Shown piece after piece: positions 1 to 5,444 of a stretch of DNA of 5,507 nt. Source of the stretch: Candidatus Zhuqueibacterota bacterium (GTDB lineage Bacteria > Zhuqueibacterota > Zhuqueibacteria > Residuimicrobiales > Krinioviventaceae); assembly GCA_003854995.1 (NCBI GenBank), contig RQOI01000426.1, positions 1 to 5,507 on the forward strand. Direction: 5' to 3'. The translations under genes were made by a program, and so were the position numbers. The notes under the pieces are model-generated. The model saw only the letters and a program-made list of their open reading frames with translations. It ran no database searches and had not been told where the DNA came from. Numbering within the stretch: the stretch's first letter is position 1; each line of letters begins with the position of its first letter.

Positions 1-246
1 AATATAGCCGTTTTTACAGTCGTCTTGTGCCAATCGCTCGTCAATGAGTCCGATGATGATGTCGTCAGGGACCAAGCCGCCGGACTCCATTATTTTTTTG
101 GCTTTGATGCCGAGATCAGTCCCATCGGCCACTGCCTTTCGCAGGATATCGCCGGTCGAAATCTGCGGGATATTATATTTTTGTGCCAGAACTGATGCCT
201 GAGTTCCTTTACCGGTTCCAGGGGCGCCCAAAAATATGAGCCTCAT
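1..246 (-). CDS. adk: Adenylate kinase, N-terminal part (C-terminus cut by window edge)
   Basis: Adenylate kinase catalyses ATP + AMP <-> 2 ADP in the cytosol and keeps the adenine nucleotide pool balanced. The visible 82 residues read from an ATG at 246 with no stop before the left edge. They begin MRLIFLGAPGTGKGTQA, which contains the nucleotide-binding P-loop GAPGTGKGT (residues 7-15, with K13). Then comes the AMP-binding segment ISTGDILRKAV (residues 29-39, with T31 and R36) and a typical NMP-binding helix region ending GGLVPDDIIIGLI (56-68). The fragment stops at QDDCKNGYI, just before the expected LDGFPRT motif, so the LID domain and C-terminus lie outside. A GAGGGAG Shine-Dalgarno stands 6 nt before the ATG. 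The start is 14 nt after the secY stop, so the gene is very probably co-transcribed with secY, an order found in many non-enteric bacteria. The truncation is due to the window, not to damage. Confidence 0.97.
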   Translation of the reverse strand, partial: MRLIFLGAPGTGKGTQASVLAQKYNIPQISTGDILRKAVADGTDLGIKAKKIMESGGLVPDDIIIGLIDERLAQDDCKNGYI

Positions 247-252
247 CTCTCA

Positions 253-259
253 CTCCCTC
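253..259 (-). promoter_or_regulatory. Ribosome binding site of adk
   Basis: GAGGGAG on the minus strand lies 6 nt upstream of the adk ATG at 246, inside the 14-nt gap after the secY stop. It fixes the adk start and leaves no room for a separate promoter in the gap. Confidence 0.8.
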
Positions 260-260
260 A

Positions 261-1592
261 TCAGAATCTTTTGCGTCCGCGGATCTTGCCGCTTTTCAAA
301 AAGCCATCGTAATGGCGCATGAGCAGATGCGATTCGACCTGCTGCAAGGTATCCAGGGCCACGCCCACAACGATCAGCAAGGACGTCCCGCCAAAAAAAC
401 TGGAAAATCCCATGGAGACGTTCGTGAAACGGCTGACGATATAGGGTAAAATGGCAATGATCGCCAGAAAAATAGAACCCGGCAGGGTGATTCGCGTCAA
501 TATATGGTCGATGTACTCTGAGGTCTTTTTTCCAGGACGGACGCCGGGAATGAAACCACCTTGTTTTTTCATATTATCGGCAACATCCGTCGGATTGAAA
601 GCGATGGCCGTGTAGAAATAGGTGAAAAAGACGATCATCAAAGAATAGATGAGCCAGTACATCCAGGACGTATAGTCGAACATTCGATTCACCGAGGCCA
701 TGAACTCGCTATTGGGGAAAAATTGCGCAATAGTCTGCGGAACGAACAGTATCGACTGGGCGAAAATGATCGGCATGACGCCCGCGGTATTGACGCGCAA
801 CGGGATGTGCGTGCTCTGACCGCCATAGACCTTGCGGCCGACGACCCGCTTTGCATATTGCACCGGTATTTTGCGCGTGCCCTGGGTCAACAGCACCGTG
901 CCGGCGACGGTGATGACGAATACGGCCAGCAGCAAAAGCTCTGTCAACAGCGTCCGATTGCCGGCCGCAACCTGTTGCACTTCTTCGAGAATCGAATTCG
1001 GAAAGCGCGCGATGATTCCGATGAAGATGATCAGCGAAATGCCATTGCCGATTCCCCTCTCCGTGATCATCTCGCCGAGCCACATGATCAGGACGGTTCC
1101 GGCCGTCAAAGTCAGCAGCGTCATCAGTCTGAAACCCATGCCAGGATCCGGCACAACGAGTTGTCCGGTTGAACTGGCGTCGATGCGCTCGAGAAATATA
1201 CTCACACCCACAGCCTGCATGGCGGAAATGGCCACGGTGCCGTAACGAGTGTATTGATTGATCTTCTTTCGGCCCTGTTCTCCTTCACGCTGCAATTTTT
1301 GAAAATAGGGGAGCACAGCGCCCAGCAGCTGCAGTATGATCGACGCCGAAATATACGGCATAATTCCAAGTGCAAATATCGTCGCGCGACTAAAGGCGCC
1401 GCCCGCGAACAGATCGTACAAACCAAGCAAACCCTGCTGCGATTGTCGAAAAAATTCGACCAGAGCCTGCGCGTTCACGCCGGGAACCGGAACATGCCCG
1501 CCGATGCGATAGACGATCAATATTAAAAATGTAAAGATGATCTTCCGCTTGAGTTCCGGTATCTTGAAGATGCTTTGTACCTGGTCCATCAT
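261..1592 (-). CDS. secY: SecY, protein-conducting channel subunit of the Sec translocon
   Basis: SecY is the inner-membrane channel of SecYEG. It passes secreted proteins across the membrane (with SecA) and inserts membrane proteins from docked ribosomes. The 443 residues match the usual length (E. coli also has 443), with about ten hydrophobic segments. The first segment (about 17-33) is followed by HVPVPGV. The plug and TM2 region is FAGGAFSRATIFALGIMPYIS (62-82). Later comes a long cytosolic loop with RKIPVQYAKRVVGRKVYGG. The second large cytosolic loop has GGFIPGVRPGKKTSEYI (345-361), in which R352 corresponds to the conserved Arg contacted by SecA and the ribosome. The basic tail ends GRKRF. 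The ATG at 1592 overlaps the rplO TGA as ATGA, and a second ATG follows directly at 1589. A GGGAGGG site 10 nt upstream favours the first ATG. The overlap implies translational coupling to L15. No key residue appears to be missing. Confidence 0.99.
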   Translation of the reverse strand: MMDQVQSIFKIPELKRKIIFTFLILIVYRIGGHVPVPGVNAQALVEFFRQSQQGLLGLYDLFAGGAFSRATIFALGIMPYISASIILQLLGAVLPYFQKLQREGEQGRKKINQYTRYGTVAISAMQAVGVSIFLERIDASSTGQLVVPDPGMGFRLMTLLTLTAGTVLIMWLGEMITERGIGNGISLIIFIGIIARFPNSILEEVQQVAAGNRTLLTELLLLAVFVITVAGTVLLTQGTRKIPVQYAKRVVGRKVYGGQSTHIPLRVNTAGVMPIIFAQSILFVPQTIAQFFPNSEFMASVNRMFDYTSWMYWLIYSLMIVFFTYFYTAIAFNPTDVADNMKKQGGFIPGVRPGKKTSEYIDHILTRITLPGSIFLAIIAILPYIVSRFTNVSMGFSSFFGGTSLLIVVGVALDTLQQVESHLLMRHYDGFLKSGKIRGRKRF

Positions 1593-2023
1593 AATGTGGT
1601 CGCCCTCCCGCCGGCAGCTTCAATTTTTGTTATGGCTGACTTGCTAAATGCATCTGCGGTGATATTCACCTTCTGCGCGAGATCACCATTGCCAAGCACC
1701 TTCACTGGCATGCTTTTTTTCGTGATCAGGCCATTTATGTGCAAGACCTCGGGAGTTATCTCTTCCACGCCCTGAATTTTTGCCAGATCGCTCACGTTCA
1801 CAACCTGATACTCTATTCGACTAAAGTTTTTAAAGCCGCGTTTCGGCAACCGGCGCATGATCGGCATTTGGCCCCCTTCAAACCAGAGTCTGCGCTTTGA
1901 GCCGGAACGGGAGCGTTGGCCTTTATGGCCACGACACGCCGTCTTTCCATGCGCGCCTCCTCGGCCGACGCGTTTTCGGTTCTTTCGAGAACCTGCAGCA
2001 TATTTCAAATTCGATAGATCCAT
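1589..2023 (-). CDS. rplO: 50S ribosomal protein L15
   Basis: L15 is a late-assembling 50S protein with a long basic N-terminal extension that threads through 23S rRNA. The 144-residue product has the family signature: GSRKNRKRVGRGG (11-23), then GKTACRGHKGQRSRSG (26-41), FEGGQMPIMRRLPKRGF (48-64), and a globular C-terminal domain with VNVSDLAKI and the ending IEAAGGRATTL. One oddity is the glycine-rich loop. Between VGRG and GKT there are only three residues (GAH), where the common form (as in GRGIGSGLGKT) has five, so the loop is about two residues shorter. The reading frame is continuous through it, so it is not a frameshift. A GAGG site lies 5 nt before the ATG at 2023. The gap to rpmD is 46 nt, and the stop overlaps the secY start. 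Confidence 0.98.
   Translation of the reverse strand: MDLSNLKYAAGSRKNRKRVGRGGAHGKTACRGHKGQRSRSGSKRRLWFEGGQMPIMRRLPKRGFKNFSRIEYQVVNVSDLAKIQGVEEITPEVLHINGLITKKSMPVKVLGNGDLAQKVNITADAFSKSAITKIEAAGGRATTL
1603..1609 (-). promoter_or_regulatory. Ribosome binding site of secY inside rplO
   Basis: GGGAGGG on the minus strand lies within the last codons of rplO. It is 10 nt from the ATG at 1592 and 13 nt from the ATG at 1589. The spacing favours the upstream ATG, the one overlapping the rplO stop. Confidence 0.65.
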
Positions 2024-2069
2024 TATCGCCTCAATGTCATCAATTTCTTAGTGATCGGTCGATGATCGC

Positions 2070-2264
2070 CTAAACCTCGTCAACCGTGACCAGATGGGCC
2101 ACTCTGTTGATCATTCCGCGAAGTGCGGGCGTATCTGCATGCTCGACGGTCTGGTGCATCTTGCGCAGGCCCAGAGCTCGCACCGTATCCTTTTGCACCT
2201 GCAAACGACCGATTGTGCTGCGCACCAGCCTTATTCTGAGTTTTTTTGCAACCTTTTTTGCCAT
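2070..2264 (-). CDS. rpmD: 50S ribosomal protein L30
   Basis: L30 is a small 50S protein found in most but not all bacteria. The chosen start at ATG 2264 gives 64 residues beginning MAKKVAKKLRIRLVRSTIGR, which matches the usual N-terminus (basic residues, then K-I-x-L-V-R-S-x-I-G-R). The rest has VRALGLRKMHQTVEH, then DTPALRGMINRVAHLVTVDEV, a clear match to the family signature DTPAIRGMIN. The frame is also open upstream to a GTG at 2291 that overlaps the rpsE stop and would add nine residues (MINDLGCDR). I reject that start because AGGA lies 9 nt before the ATG at 2264 and family members begin at MAKK. The gap to rpsE is then 23 nt and to rplO 46 nt, consistent with one transcript. Confidence 0.97.
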   Translation of the reverse strand: MAKKVAKKLRIRLVRSTIGRLQVQKDTVRALGLRKMHQTVEHADTPALRGMINRVAHLVTVDEV

Positions 2265-2273
2265 TCTGTCACA

Positions 2274-2277
2274 TCCT
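2274..2277 (-). promoter_or_regulatory. Ribosome binding site that decides the rpmD start
   Basis: AGGA in the context TTTAGGATGTGACAGA lies 9 nt before the ATG at 2264. It supports that ATG over the in-frame GTG at 2291. Confidence 0.65.
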
Positions 2278-2287
2278 AAATCATTGA

Positions 2288-2833
2288 TCACTCTGCTGTC
2301 GTGGGCTGATTTTTGGGTTCTGTGTCAAAGACGCGCATGACCGACATGTCGCGTTTTCGCGCAATAGCCCTGACTTCCATTAAACTTGTGAGCGCGACCA
2401 TTGTAGCTTTCACAACATTGTGCGGATTTGCCGAACCACGACTTTTCGTCAACACATCAGTTATGCCGGCAGCTTCCATTATGGCCCGAACAGGCCCGCC
2501 GGCAATCACACCGGTCCCAGGCGCTGCTGGTTTGAGAAAAACACGACCGGCGCCAAATTTTCCCTCGATCTCATGCGTGATGGTGCCGTTCTGCACCGGC
2601 ACCCGGACGAGGCTTTTTTTCGCCGCATCTGTGCCTTTTGCGATGCAATCAGAGACCTCATTTGCCTTGCCCAATCCGACACCGACAGTGCCTTTGCCAT
2701 CGCCGACAACGACAATGGCATTGAAACTGAACCGACGACCACCCTTGACCACCTTGGCAACACGATTCACGTGGACCACTTTTTCCGTCAGTTCAAGTTC
2801 GTTCGGATTTATTCTTTCCACACTCTTTTTCAT
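2288..2833 (-). CDS. rpsE: 30S ribosomal protein S5
   Basis: S5 sits on the solvent side of the 30S body near the decoding region, contributing to accuracy and to mRNA helicase activity at the entry site. The 181-residue product begins MKKSVERINPNELELTEKVVHVNRV. It has the double-stranded-RNA-binding-like N-domain signature VVKGGRRFSFNAIVVVGDGKG (28-48), followed by VGVGLGKANEV (50-60). The C-terminal domain contains APGTGVIAGGPVRAIMEAAGI and RGSANPHNVVKATMVALTSL, matching the family's GSxNPxNVVxAT element. A tail of about 20 residues (MRVFDTEPKNQPTTAE and the residues before it) is variable in the family. The length is slightly above the E. coli protein (167). AAGG lies 7 nt before the ATG at 2833, and the gap to the rplR stop is 37 nt. 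The stop TGA overlaps an unused in-frame GTG of rpmD. Confidence 0.99.
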   Translation of the reverse strand: MKKSVERINPNELELTEKVVHVNRVAKVVKGGRRFSFNAIVVVGDGKGTVGVGLGKANEVSDCIAKGTDAAKKSLVRVPVQNGTITHEIEGKFGAGRVFLKPAAPGTGVIAGGPVRAIMEAAGITDVLTKSRGSANPHNVVKATMVALTSLMEVRAIARKRDMSVMRVFDTEPKNQPTTAE

Positions 2834-2870
2834 CTGCTGACCTTTTCAGAAAGTTGGGACATCCTGCGTG

Positions 2871-3245
2871 TTAAAATTTCAATCCACCTTCGCGCGCACC
2901 ATCTGCGAAAGCCTTGACGCGGCCGTGATACAGGTAACCGGCGCGATCGAATACGACGTTCTCGATCTTTTTCGACTTGGCGAGTTCTCCCAGCAACTTG
3001 CCCGCGACTTTGGCTCTTTCGGTTTTGTTTTTTGCGCCGGCAATTTCTTTGGCAATGTCTTTTGATCTCGTTGAAGCCGCTGCCAATGTCTCGCGCTTCA
3101 CATCATCAATTATTTGGCCATAGATTTCTTTGTTGCTGCGAAACACCACCAATCGCGGTCGTTCCTGAGTTCCACGAATTCTCTTATAAAGATGTTTTCT
3201 ACGGCGGGTTCTCGCTTGCTCTTTTTGGCTATTCTTGTCTACCAT
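2871..3245 (-). CDS. rplR: 50S ribosomal protein L18
   Basis: L18 binds 5S rRNA and, with L5, forms the central protuberance of the 50S subunit. The 124-residue product starts MVDKNSQKEQARTRRRKHLYKRIRGTQERPRLVVFRS in pieces typical of the family: a basic N-terminal tail, then RGTxERPRLxVFRSNKxIYxQIIDD. It ends FDRAGYLYHGRVKAFADGAREGGLKF, the conserved C-terminus (F-D-R-x-G-Y-x-Y-H-G-R-V-x-A-x-A-D-x-A-R-E-x-G-L-x-F). The Shine-Dalgarno is weak, an AGAGA about 7 nt before the ATG at 3245. The upstream gap to rplF is the longest internal one visible (58 nt) and carries a 10-bp tandem repeat with promoter-like hexamers, described separately. No upstream in-frame start fits the family better. Confidence 0.99.
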   Translation of the reverse strand: MVDKNSQKEQARTRRRKHLYKRIRGTQERPRLVVFRSNKEIYGQIIDDVKRETLAAASTRSKDIAKEIAGAKNKTERAKVAGKLLGELAKSKKIENVVFDRAGYLYHGRVKAFADGAREGGLKF

Positions 3246-3259
3246 TATAGGATCTCTAC

Positions 3260-3284
3260 ATTATATTTTGTCATATTTTGTCAA
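3260..3284 (-). promoter_or_regulatory. Possible weak internal promoter before rplR
   Basis: On the minus strand a perfect TTGACA (3284-3279) is followed by a perfect TATAAT (3265-3260). The spacer is only 13 nt (3266-3278), whereas sigma-70-type promoters need about 16-18. The hexamers arise partly from the 10-bp repeat, so chance is a strong alternative. If it works, it would add transcription of rplR and the genes after it. Confidence 0.2.
3263..3283. repeat. 10-bp tandem repeat in the rplF-rplR gap
   Basis: The forward-strand unit atattttgtc is present twice in a row (3263-3272 and 3273-3282), with one more matching base at 3283. On the coding strand it reads as two abutting TGACAAAATA units. 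It lies 18 nt upstream of the rplR start in an AT-rich spacer. It may be a simple slippage repeat or part of a binding site or promoter; the sequence alone does not decide. Confidence 0.8.
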
Positions 3285-3303
3285 TTCAGAGACATCACCT
3301 GGA

Positions 3304-3840
3304 TTATGCAGCCGTCTTTCCGGCCTTCCGACGAACCACTTCGCCGGCATAGCGAATGCCCTTCCCTTTGTAGGGCTCAGGCGGCCGAAAGGCGCGTATT
3401 TTAGCAGCAACCTGACCGACAAGGACCTTGTCGATGCCGCGAACAATGATGGCATTATTCCCTTCTGTGGACAATTCGATGTTGGCGCTTGGCTTGAATA
3501 AAATATCGTGCGAATAGCCGATCGACAGAAATAGATTCCTGCCTTTCATCTCAGCCCGGTATCCGACACCGACGATCTCCAGCCTTCTCTCAAAGCCATT
3601 CGTCACACCTTCGATGATGTTATTCACCAATGATCGATACAAGCCGTGCATCGATTTATGGACTTTGTCATTCGAGGGTCGTTCGACCGTCAACACACCG
3701 TCTTGCATGGTCAACTTTAACTCCTTGTTGACCGCAATTGACAGCTCACCCTTGGGTCCCTTGGCGGTGACCACATTATCCTTGATGTCTATCGTCACAG
3801 CGTCAGGCACAGCTATGGGTTGTTTTCCAACTCGTGACAC
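3304..3840 (-). CDS. rplF: 50S ribosomal protein L6
   Basis: L6 binds 23S rRNA near the sarcin-ricin loop at the factor-binding site of the 50S subunit. The 178-residue product has the two repeated L6 domains. The first begins SRVGKQPIAVPDAV (from residue 2) with VTAKGPKGEL (24-33). The second has EIVGVGYRAEMKGRNLFLSIGYSH, then the RNA-contacting C-terminal signature IRAFRPPEPYKGKGIRYAGEVVRRKAGKTA (near 148-177). The length is the family norm. The start codon is GTG at 3840, confirmed by an AGGAG 6 nt upstream and by the standard N-terminus; no in-frame ATG gives a better fit. The gap to the rpsH stop is 31 nt. Confidence 0.99.
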   Translation of the reverse strand: MSRVGKQPIAVPDAVTIDIKDNVVTAKGPKGELSIAVNKELKLTMQDGVLTVERPSNDKVHKSMHGLYRSLVNNIIEGVTNGFERRLEIVGVGYRAEMKGRNLFLSIGYSHDILFKPSANIELSTEGNNAIIVRGIDKVLVGQVAAKIRAFRPPEPYKGKGIRYAGEVVRRKAGKTAA

Positions 3841-3846
3841 GATTAA

Positions 3847-3852
3847 CTCCTA
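3847..3852 (-). promoter_or_regulatory. Ribosome binding site that decides the GTG start of rplF
   Basis: TAGGAG on the minus strand lies 6 nt before the GTG at 3840. It is a strong, well-spaced Shine-Dalgarno that makes the non-AUG start convincing. Confidence 0.85.
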
Positions 3853-3871
3853 ATCATCTTTATTCTTCGAT

Positions 3872-4270
3872 TTACCAGACGTAGCAGATAACTTCACCGC
3901 CGACACCACGGCGTCGCGCCTCTTGCCCGGTCATCACACCCTGCGAGGTCGTCATGATCGCCAAGCCAAGATTGTTATAGACGCGCGGGATCAATCCCTT
4001 GCCGACATATCTCCTATAGCCCGGCCGACTCACTCGATCCAGACCGGCGATGACGCTTTCATCGTCATCTTTATATTTCAGGTATATGCGGATGATGGAC
4101 TGCTTATTATCCTCAATGATGATATGATTTTTAATATAGTGCTCTTCCTGCAAAATTCTCGTTATCTCTTTTTTGACATTGGACGCAGGAATATCAACTT
4201 TGCGGTGCTTTGCCCGTGTCGCATTTCTAATTCGTGTCAAGTAATCTGCGATGGGATCAGTTTTTGACAT
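3872..4270 (-). CDS. rpsH: 30S ribosomal protein S8
   Basis: S8 is a primary 16S rRNA-binding protein of the central 30S domain. In E. coli it also represses the spc operon by binding its mRNA near the L5 start. The 132-residue product shows the N-domain MSKTDPIADYLTRIRNATRAKH (opening block split over residues 1-22), the middle motif RVSRPGYRRY, and the highly conserved C-terminus TSQGVMTGQEARRRGVGGEVICYVW (from about 108), which carries the rRNA-binding loop. An AGGGAG lies 7 nt before the ATG at 4270. The gap to the rpsN stop is 50 nt, with no convincing hairpin. I cannot see an E. coli-like S8 operator around rplE, where the gap is only 19 nt. Confidence 0.99.
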   Translation of the reverse strand: MSKTDPIADYLTRIRNATRAKHRKVDIPASNVKKEITRILQEEHYIKNHIIIEDNKQSIIRIYLKYKDDDESVIAGLDRVSRPGYRRYVGKGLIPRVYNNLGLAIMTTSQGVMTGQEARRRGVGGEVICYVW

Positions 4271-4277
4271 TTAAATT

Positions 4278-4283
4278 CTCCCT
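4278..4283 (-). promoter_or_regulatory. Ribosome binding site of rpsH
   Basis: AGGGAG lies 7 nt before the rpsH ATG at 4270, among the strongest sites in the window. It fits independent loading of ribosomes after the 50-nt gap from rpsN. Confidence 0.75.
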
Positions 4284-4320
4284 AACAACCCTTAACCGGA
4301 TAACTTTAGTTTCTTATACA

Positions 4321-4506
4321 CTACCAGCTTGATTTGACAACGCCGGGAATTTTACCATCCAGCGCCAGCTCTCTCAAACAGATACGGCAAACGCCAAATT
4401 TCCGATAATAAGCTCTGGATCGGCCACAGCGGGAGCAGCGATTATACTTTCTAACCTTGTACTTTGGCTCTTGCTTTGCTTTGTAAATTAAACAGGACTT
4501 TGCCAA
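4321..4506 (-). CDS. rpsN: 30S ribosomal protein S14, zinc-binding (type Z) form
   Basis: S14 is needed for assembly of the 30S head near the A and P sites. The 61-residue product is the short zinc-binding form. CSRC (C24, C27) and CRIC (C40, C43) would bind one Zn2+, and the stretch between them, GRSRAYYRKFGV, is characteristic. The C-terminus LALDGKIPGVVKSSW is the family's LAxxGxIPGVxKxSW ending. Proteobacterial S14 of about 100 residues without the cysteines is a different subtype. The start codon is TTG at 4506, supported by GAGGAG 5 nt upstream and by the expected MAK- N-terminus. No in-frame ATG exists between it and the rplE stop. Gene order rplE-rpsN-rpsH is standard. The symbol rpsZ is sometimes used for this form. 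Confidence 0.98.
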   Translation of the reverse strand: MAKSCLIYKAKQEPKYKVRKYNRCSRCGRSRAYYRKFGVCRICLRELALDGKIPGVVKSSW

Positions 4507-4511
4507 GAGAA

Positions 4512-4517
4512 CTCCTC
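4512..4517 (-). promoter_or_regulatory. Ribosome binding site that decides the TTG start of rpsN
   Basis: GAGGAG on the minus strand lies 5 nt before the TTG at 4506, within the 25-nt gap after rplE. It is the main evidence, with the conserved N-terminus, for the TTG start. Confidence 0.85.
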
Positions 4518-4531
4518 ACGTAAAAGTTCAA

Positions 4532-5092
4532 TTACTTTTTCATGAACGGCATGCCGAACGCGGTGAGCAACGCCAACGCTTCCTCATCCGTACGGGCAGT
4601 CGTCACAATGGTTATGTTGATGCCACGAATTTTATCAATTTTGTCATAATCAATTTCCGGGAAGACAATTTGCTCCTTGACCGAAAAGTTGTAATTCCCT
4701 CGTCCGTCAAACTTGGCCGGTAATCCGCGAAAATCTCGTATTCGGGGTATAGTGACGCTGACGAGACGATCGAAGAATTCGTACATGCGGTCGCCCCGCA
4801 AAGTGACCGAACAGCCGATAGGCATACCCGAACGCAGTTTGAAATTTGAAATTGACTTTTTCGCCCGGCGCACCACTGGTTTTTGGCCGGCAATCTTGGT
4901 CAAATCATCCAACGCGCCATCCAGATTCTTGACGTTTTCAGTCGCTTCACCGACGCCGATGTTCAGGACGATCTTTTCTAGTCGCGGGATTTGGTGCACA
5001 TTGTTATACTTGAACTTTTCGCGCAGCTGACCAGCAATCTCTTTTTTAAAAGTCGTGATCAGTCTCGGTTTGTAAACATCTTTCTTTGCCAT
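4532..5092 (-). CDS. rplE: 50S ribosomal protein L5
   Basis: L5 binds 5S rRNA together with L18, builds the central protuberance and contacts P-site tRNA and the 30S head. The 186-residue product (family norm about 180) has RLEKIVLNIGVGEA (37-50) and GQKPVVRRAKKSISNFKLRSG with MPIGCSVTLRG following (68-99 region). Then come SVTIPRIRDFRGL and GRGNYNFSVKEQIVFPEIDYD, and the C-terminal element IRGINITIVTTARTDEEALALLTAFGMPF. All are strong L5 signatures. The ATG at 5092 follows the rplX stop by 19 nt. No good Shine-Dalgarno is seen in that gap (only a GTGGG-like run), so initiation may rely on coupling to rplX translation. Confidence 0.99.
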   Translation of the reverse strand: MAKKDVYKPRLITTFKKEIAGQLREKFKYNNVHQIPRLEKIVLNIGVGEATENVKNLDGALDDLTKIAGQKPVVRRAKKSISNFKLRSGMPIGCSVTLRGDRMYEFFDRLVSVTIPRIRDFRGLPAKFDGRGNYNFSVKEQIVFPEIDYDKIDKIRGINITIVTTARTDEEALALLTAFGMPFMKK

Positions 5093-5111
5093 TCTTCAAA
5101 CCCACTGGATA

Positions 5112-5444
5112 TTATTTCGAAACCAACATTTCACCACAATTTTTGCAGATGCGGACGCTGTTCTTTCGTTTCCGGGTCTCATCGACAACCGTCTTCGTCC
5201 CCATTCGGGAAGGGGTCGAACACTTGGGGCAGATGACCATCACGTTGGATACATGAATAGGCGCCTCTTTCTCAACAATTCCGCCCTTGGGATTTTGTTG
5301 AGTTGGTCGACTATGACGTTTGATAAAGTTCACACCTTCGACGATGATCCGACTTTTTTCAGGATAAACCTTGAGCACCTTGCCCTTTTTGCCTTTATAG
5401 TTTCCTGACAAGACCAACACTTGATCGTTTTTTCTCACTCGCAT
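5112..5444 (-). CDS. rplX: 50S ribosomal protein L24 with C-terminal zinc ribbon
   Basis: L24 is an assembly initiator of the 50S subunit that binds the 5' end of 23S rRNA near the tunnel exit. The 110-residue product begins MRVRKNDQVLVLSGNYKGKKGKV, a KOW motif (about residues 3-30). It continues VEGVNFIKRHSRPTQQNPKGGI (35-56) and EAPIHVSNVM (60-69), the conserved L24 core. After that, CPKC (C72, C75) and CKNC (C100, C103) form a probable zinc ribbon, a form known in many bacteria but replaced in E. coli L24. The ATG at 5444 fits the family start. Upstream, AAAGG sits a rather long 12 nt away, so the Shine-Dalgarno is weak. This is the first complete gene of the window; rplN is expected beyond the right edge. 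Confidence 0.98.
   Translation of the reverse strand: MRVRKNDQVLVLSGNYKGKKGKVLKVYPEKSRIIVEGVNFIKRHSRPTQQNPKGGIVEKEAPIHVSNVMVICPKCSTPSRMGTKTVVDETRKRKNSVRICKNCGEMLVSK

Noticed and set aside
561..1172. A 203-codon open frame on the forward strand
   Set aside because: It lies wholly antisense to secY. Its product is rich in R, D, H and Q with no recognisable domain, as expected from reading the complement of a membrane-protein gene.
2024..2069. A five-codon mini-ORF (ATG ACA TTG AGG CGA TAA) ending on the rplO start as TAATG, and gatc-rich bases that hint at a hairpin
   Set aside because: Too short to separate from chance, no ribosome binding site of its own was found, and the pairing is poor.
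2313..2840. A 175-codon open frame on the forward strand opposite rpsE, and a second at 2420-2917
   Set aside because: Both are antisense shadows of rpsE, a certain gene. Their products are low in recognisable motifs and no ribosome binding site was noted.
3244..3249. A second TATAAT overlapping the rplR start codon
   Set aside because: Transcription from it would begin inside rplR, and no good -35 lies at the right distance.
5093..5111. An S8 repressor site near the rplE start, as in the E. coli spc operon
   Set aside because: The 19-nt gap shows no bulged helix resembling the S8 target in 16S rRNA.
4991..5236. A forward-strand frame across the rplE-rplX junction
   Set aside because: It spans two certain minus-strand genes and shows no family resemblance.
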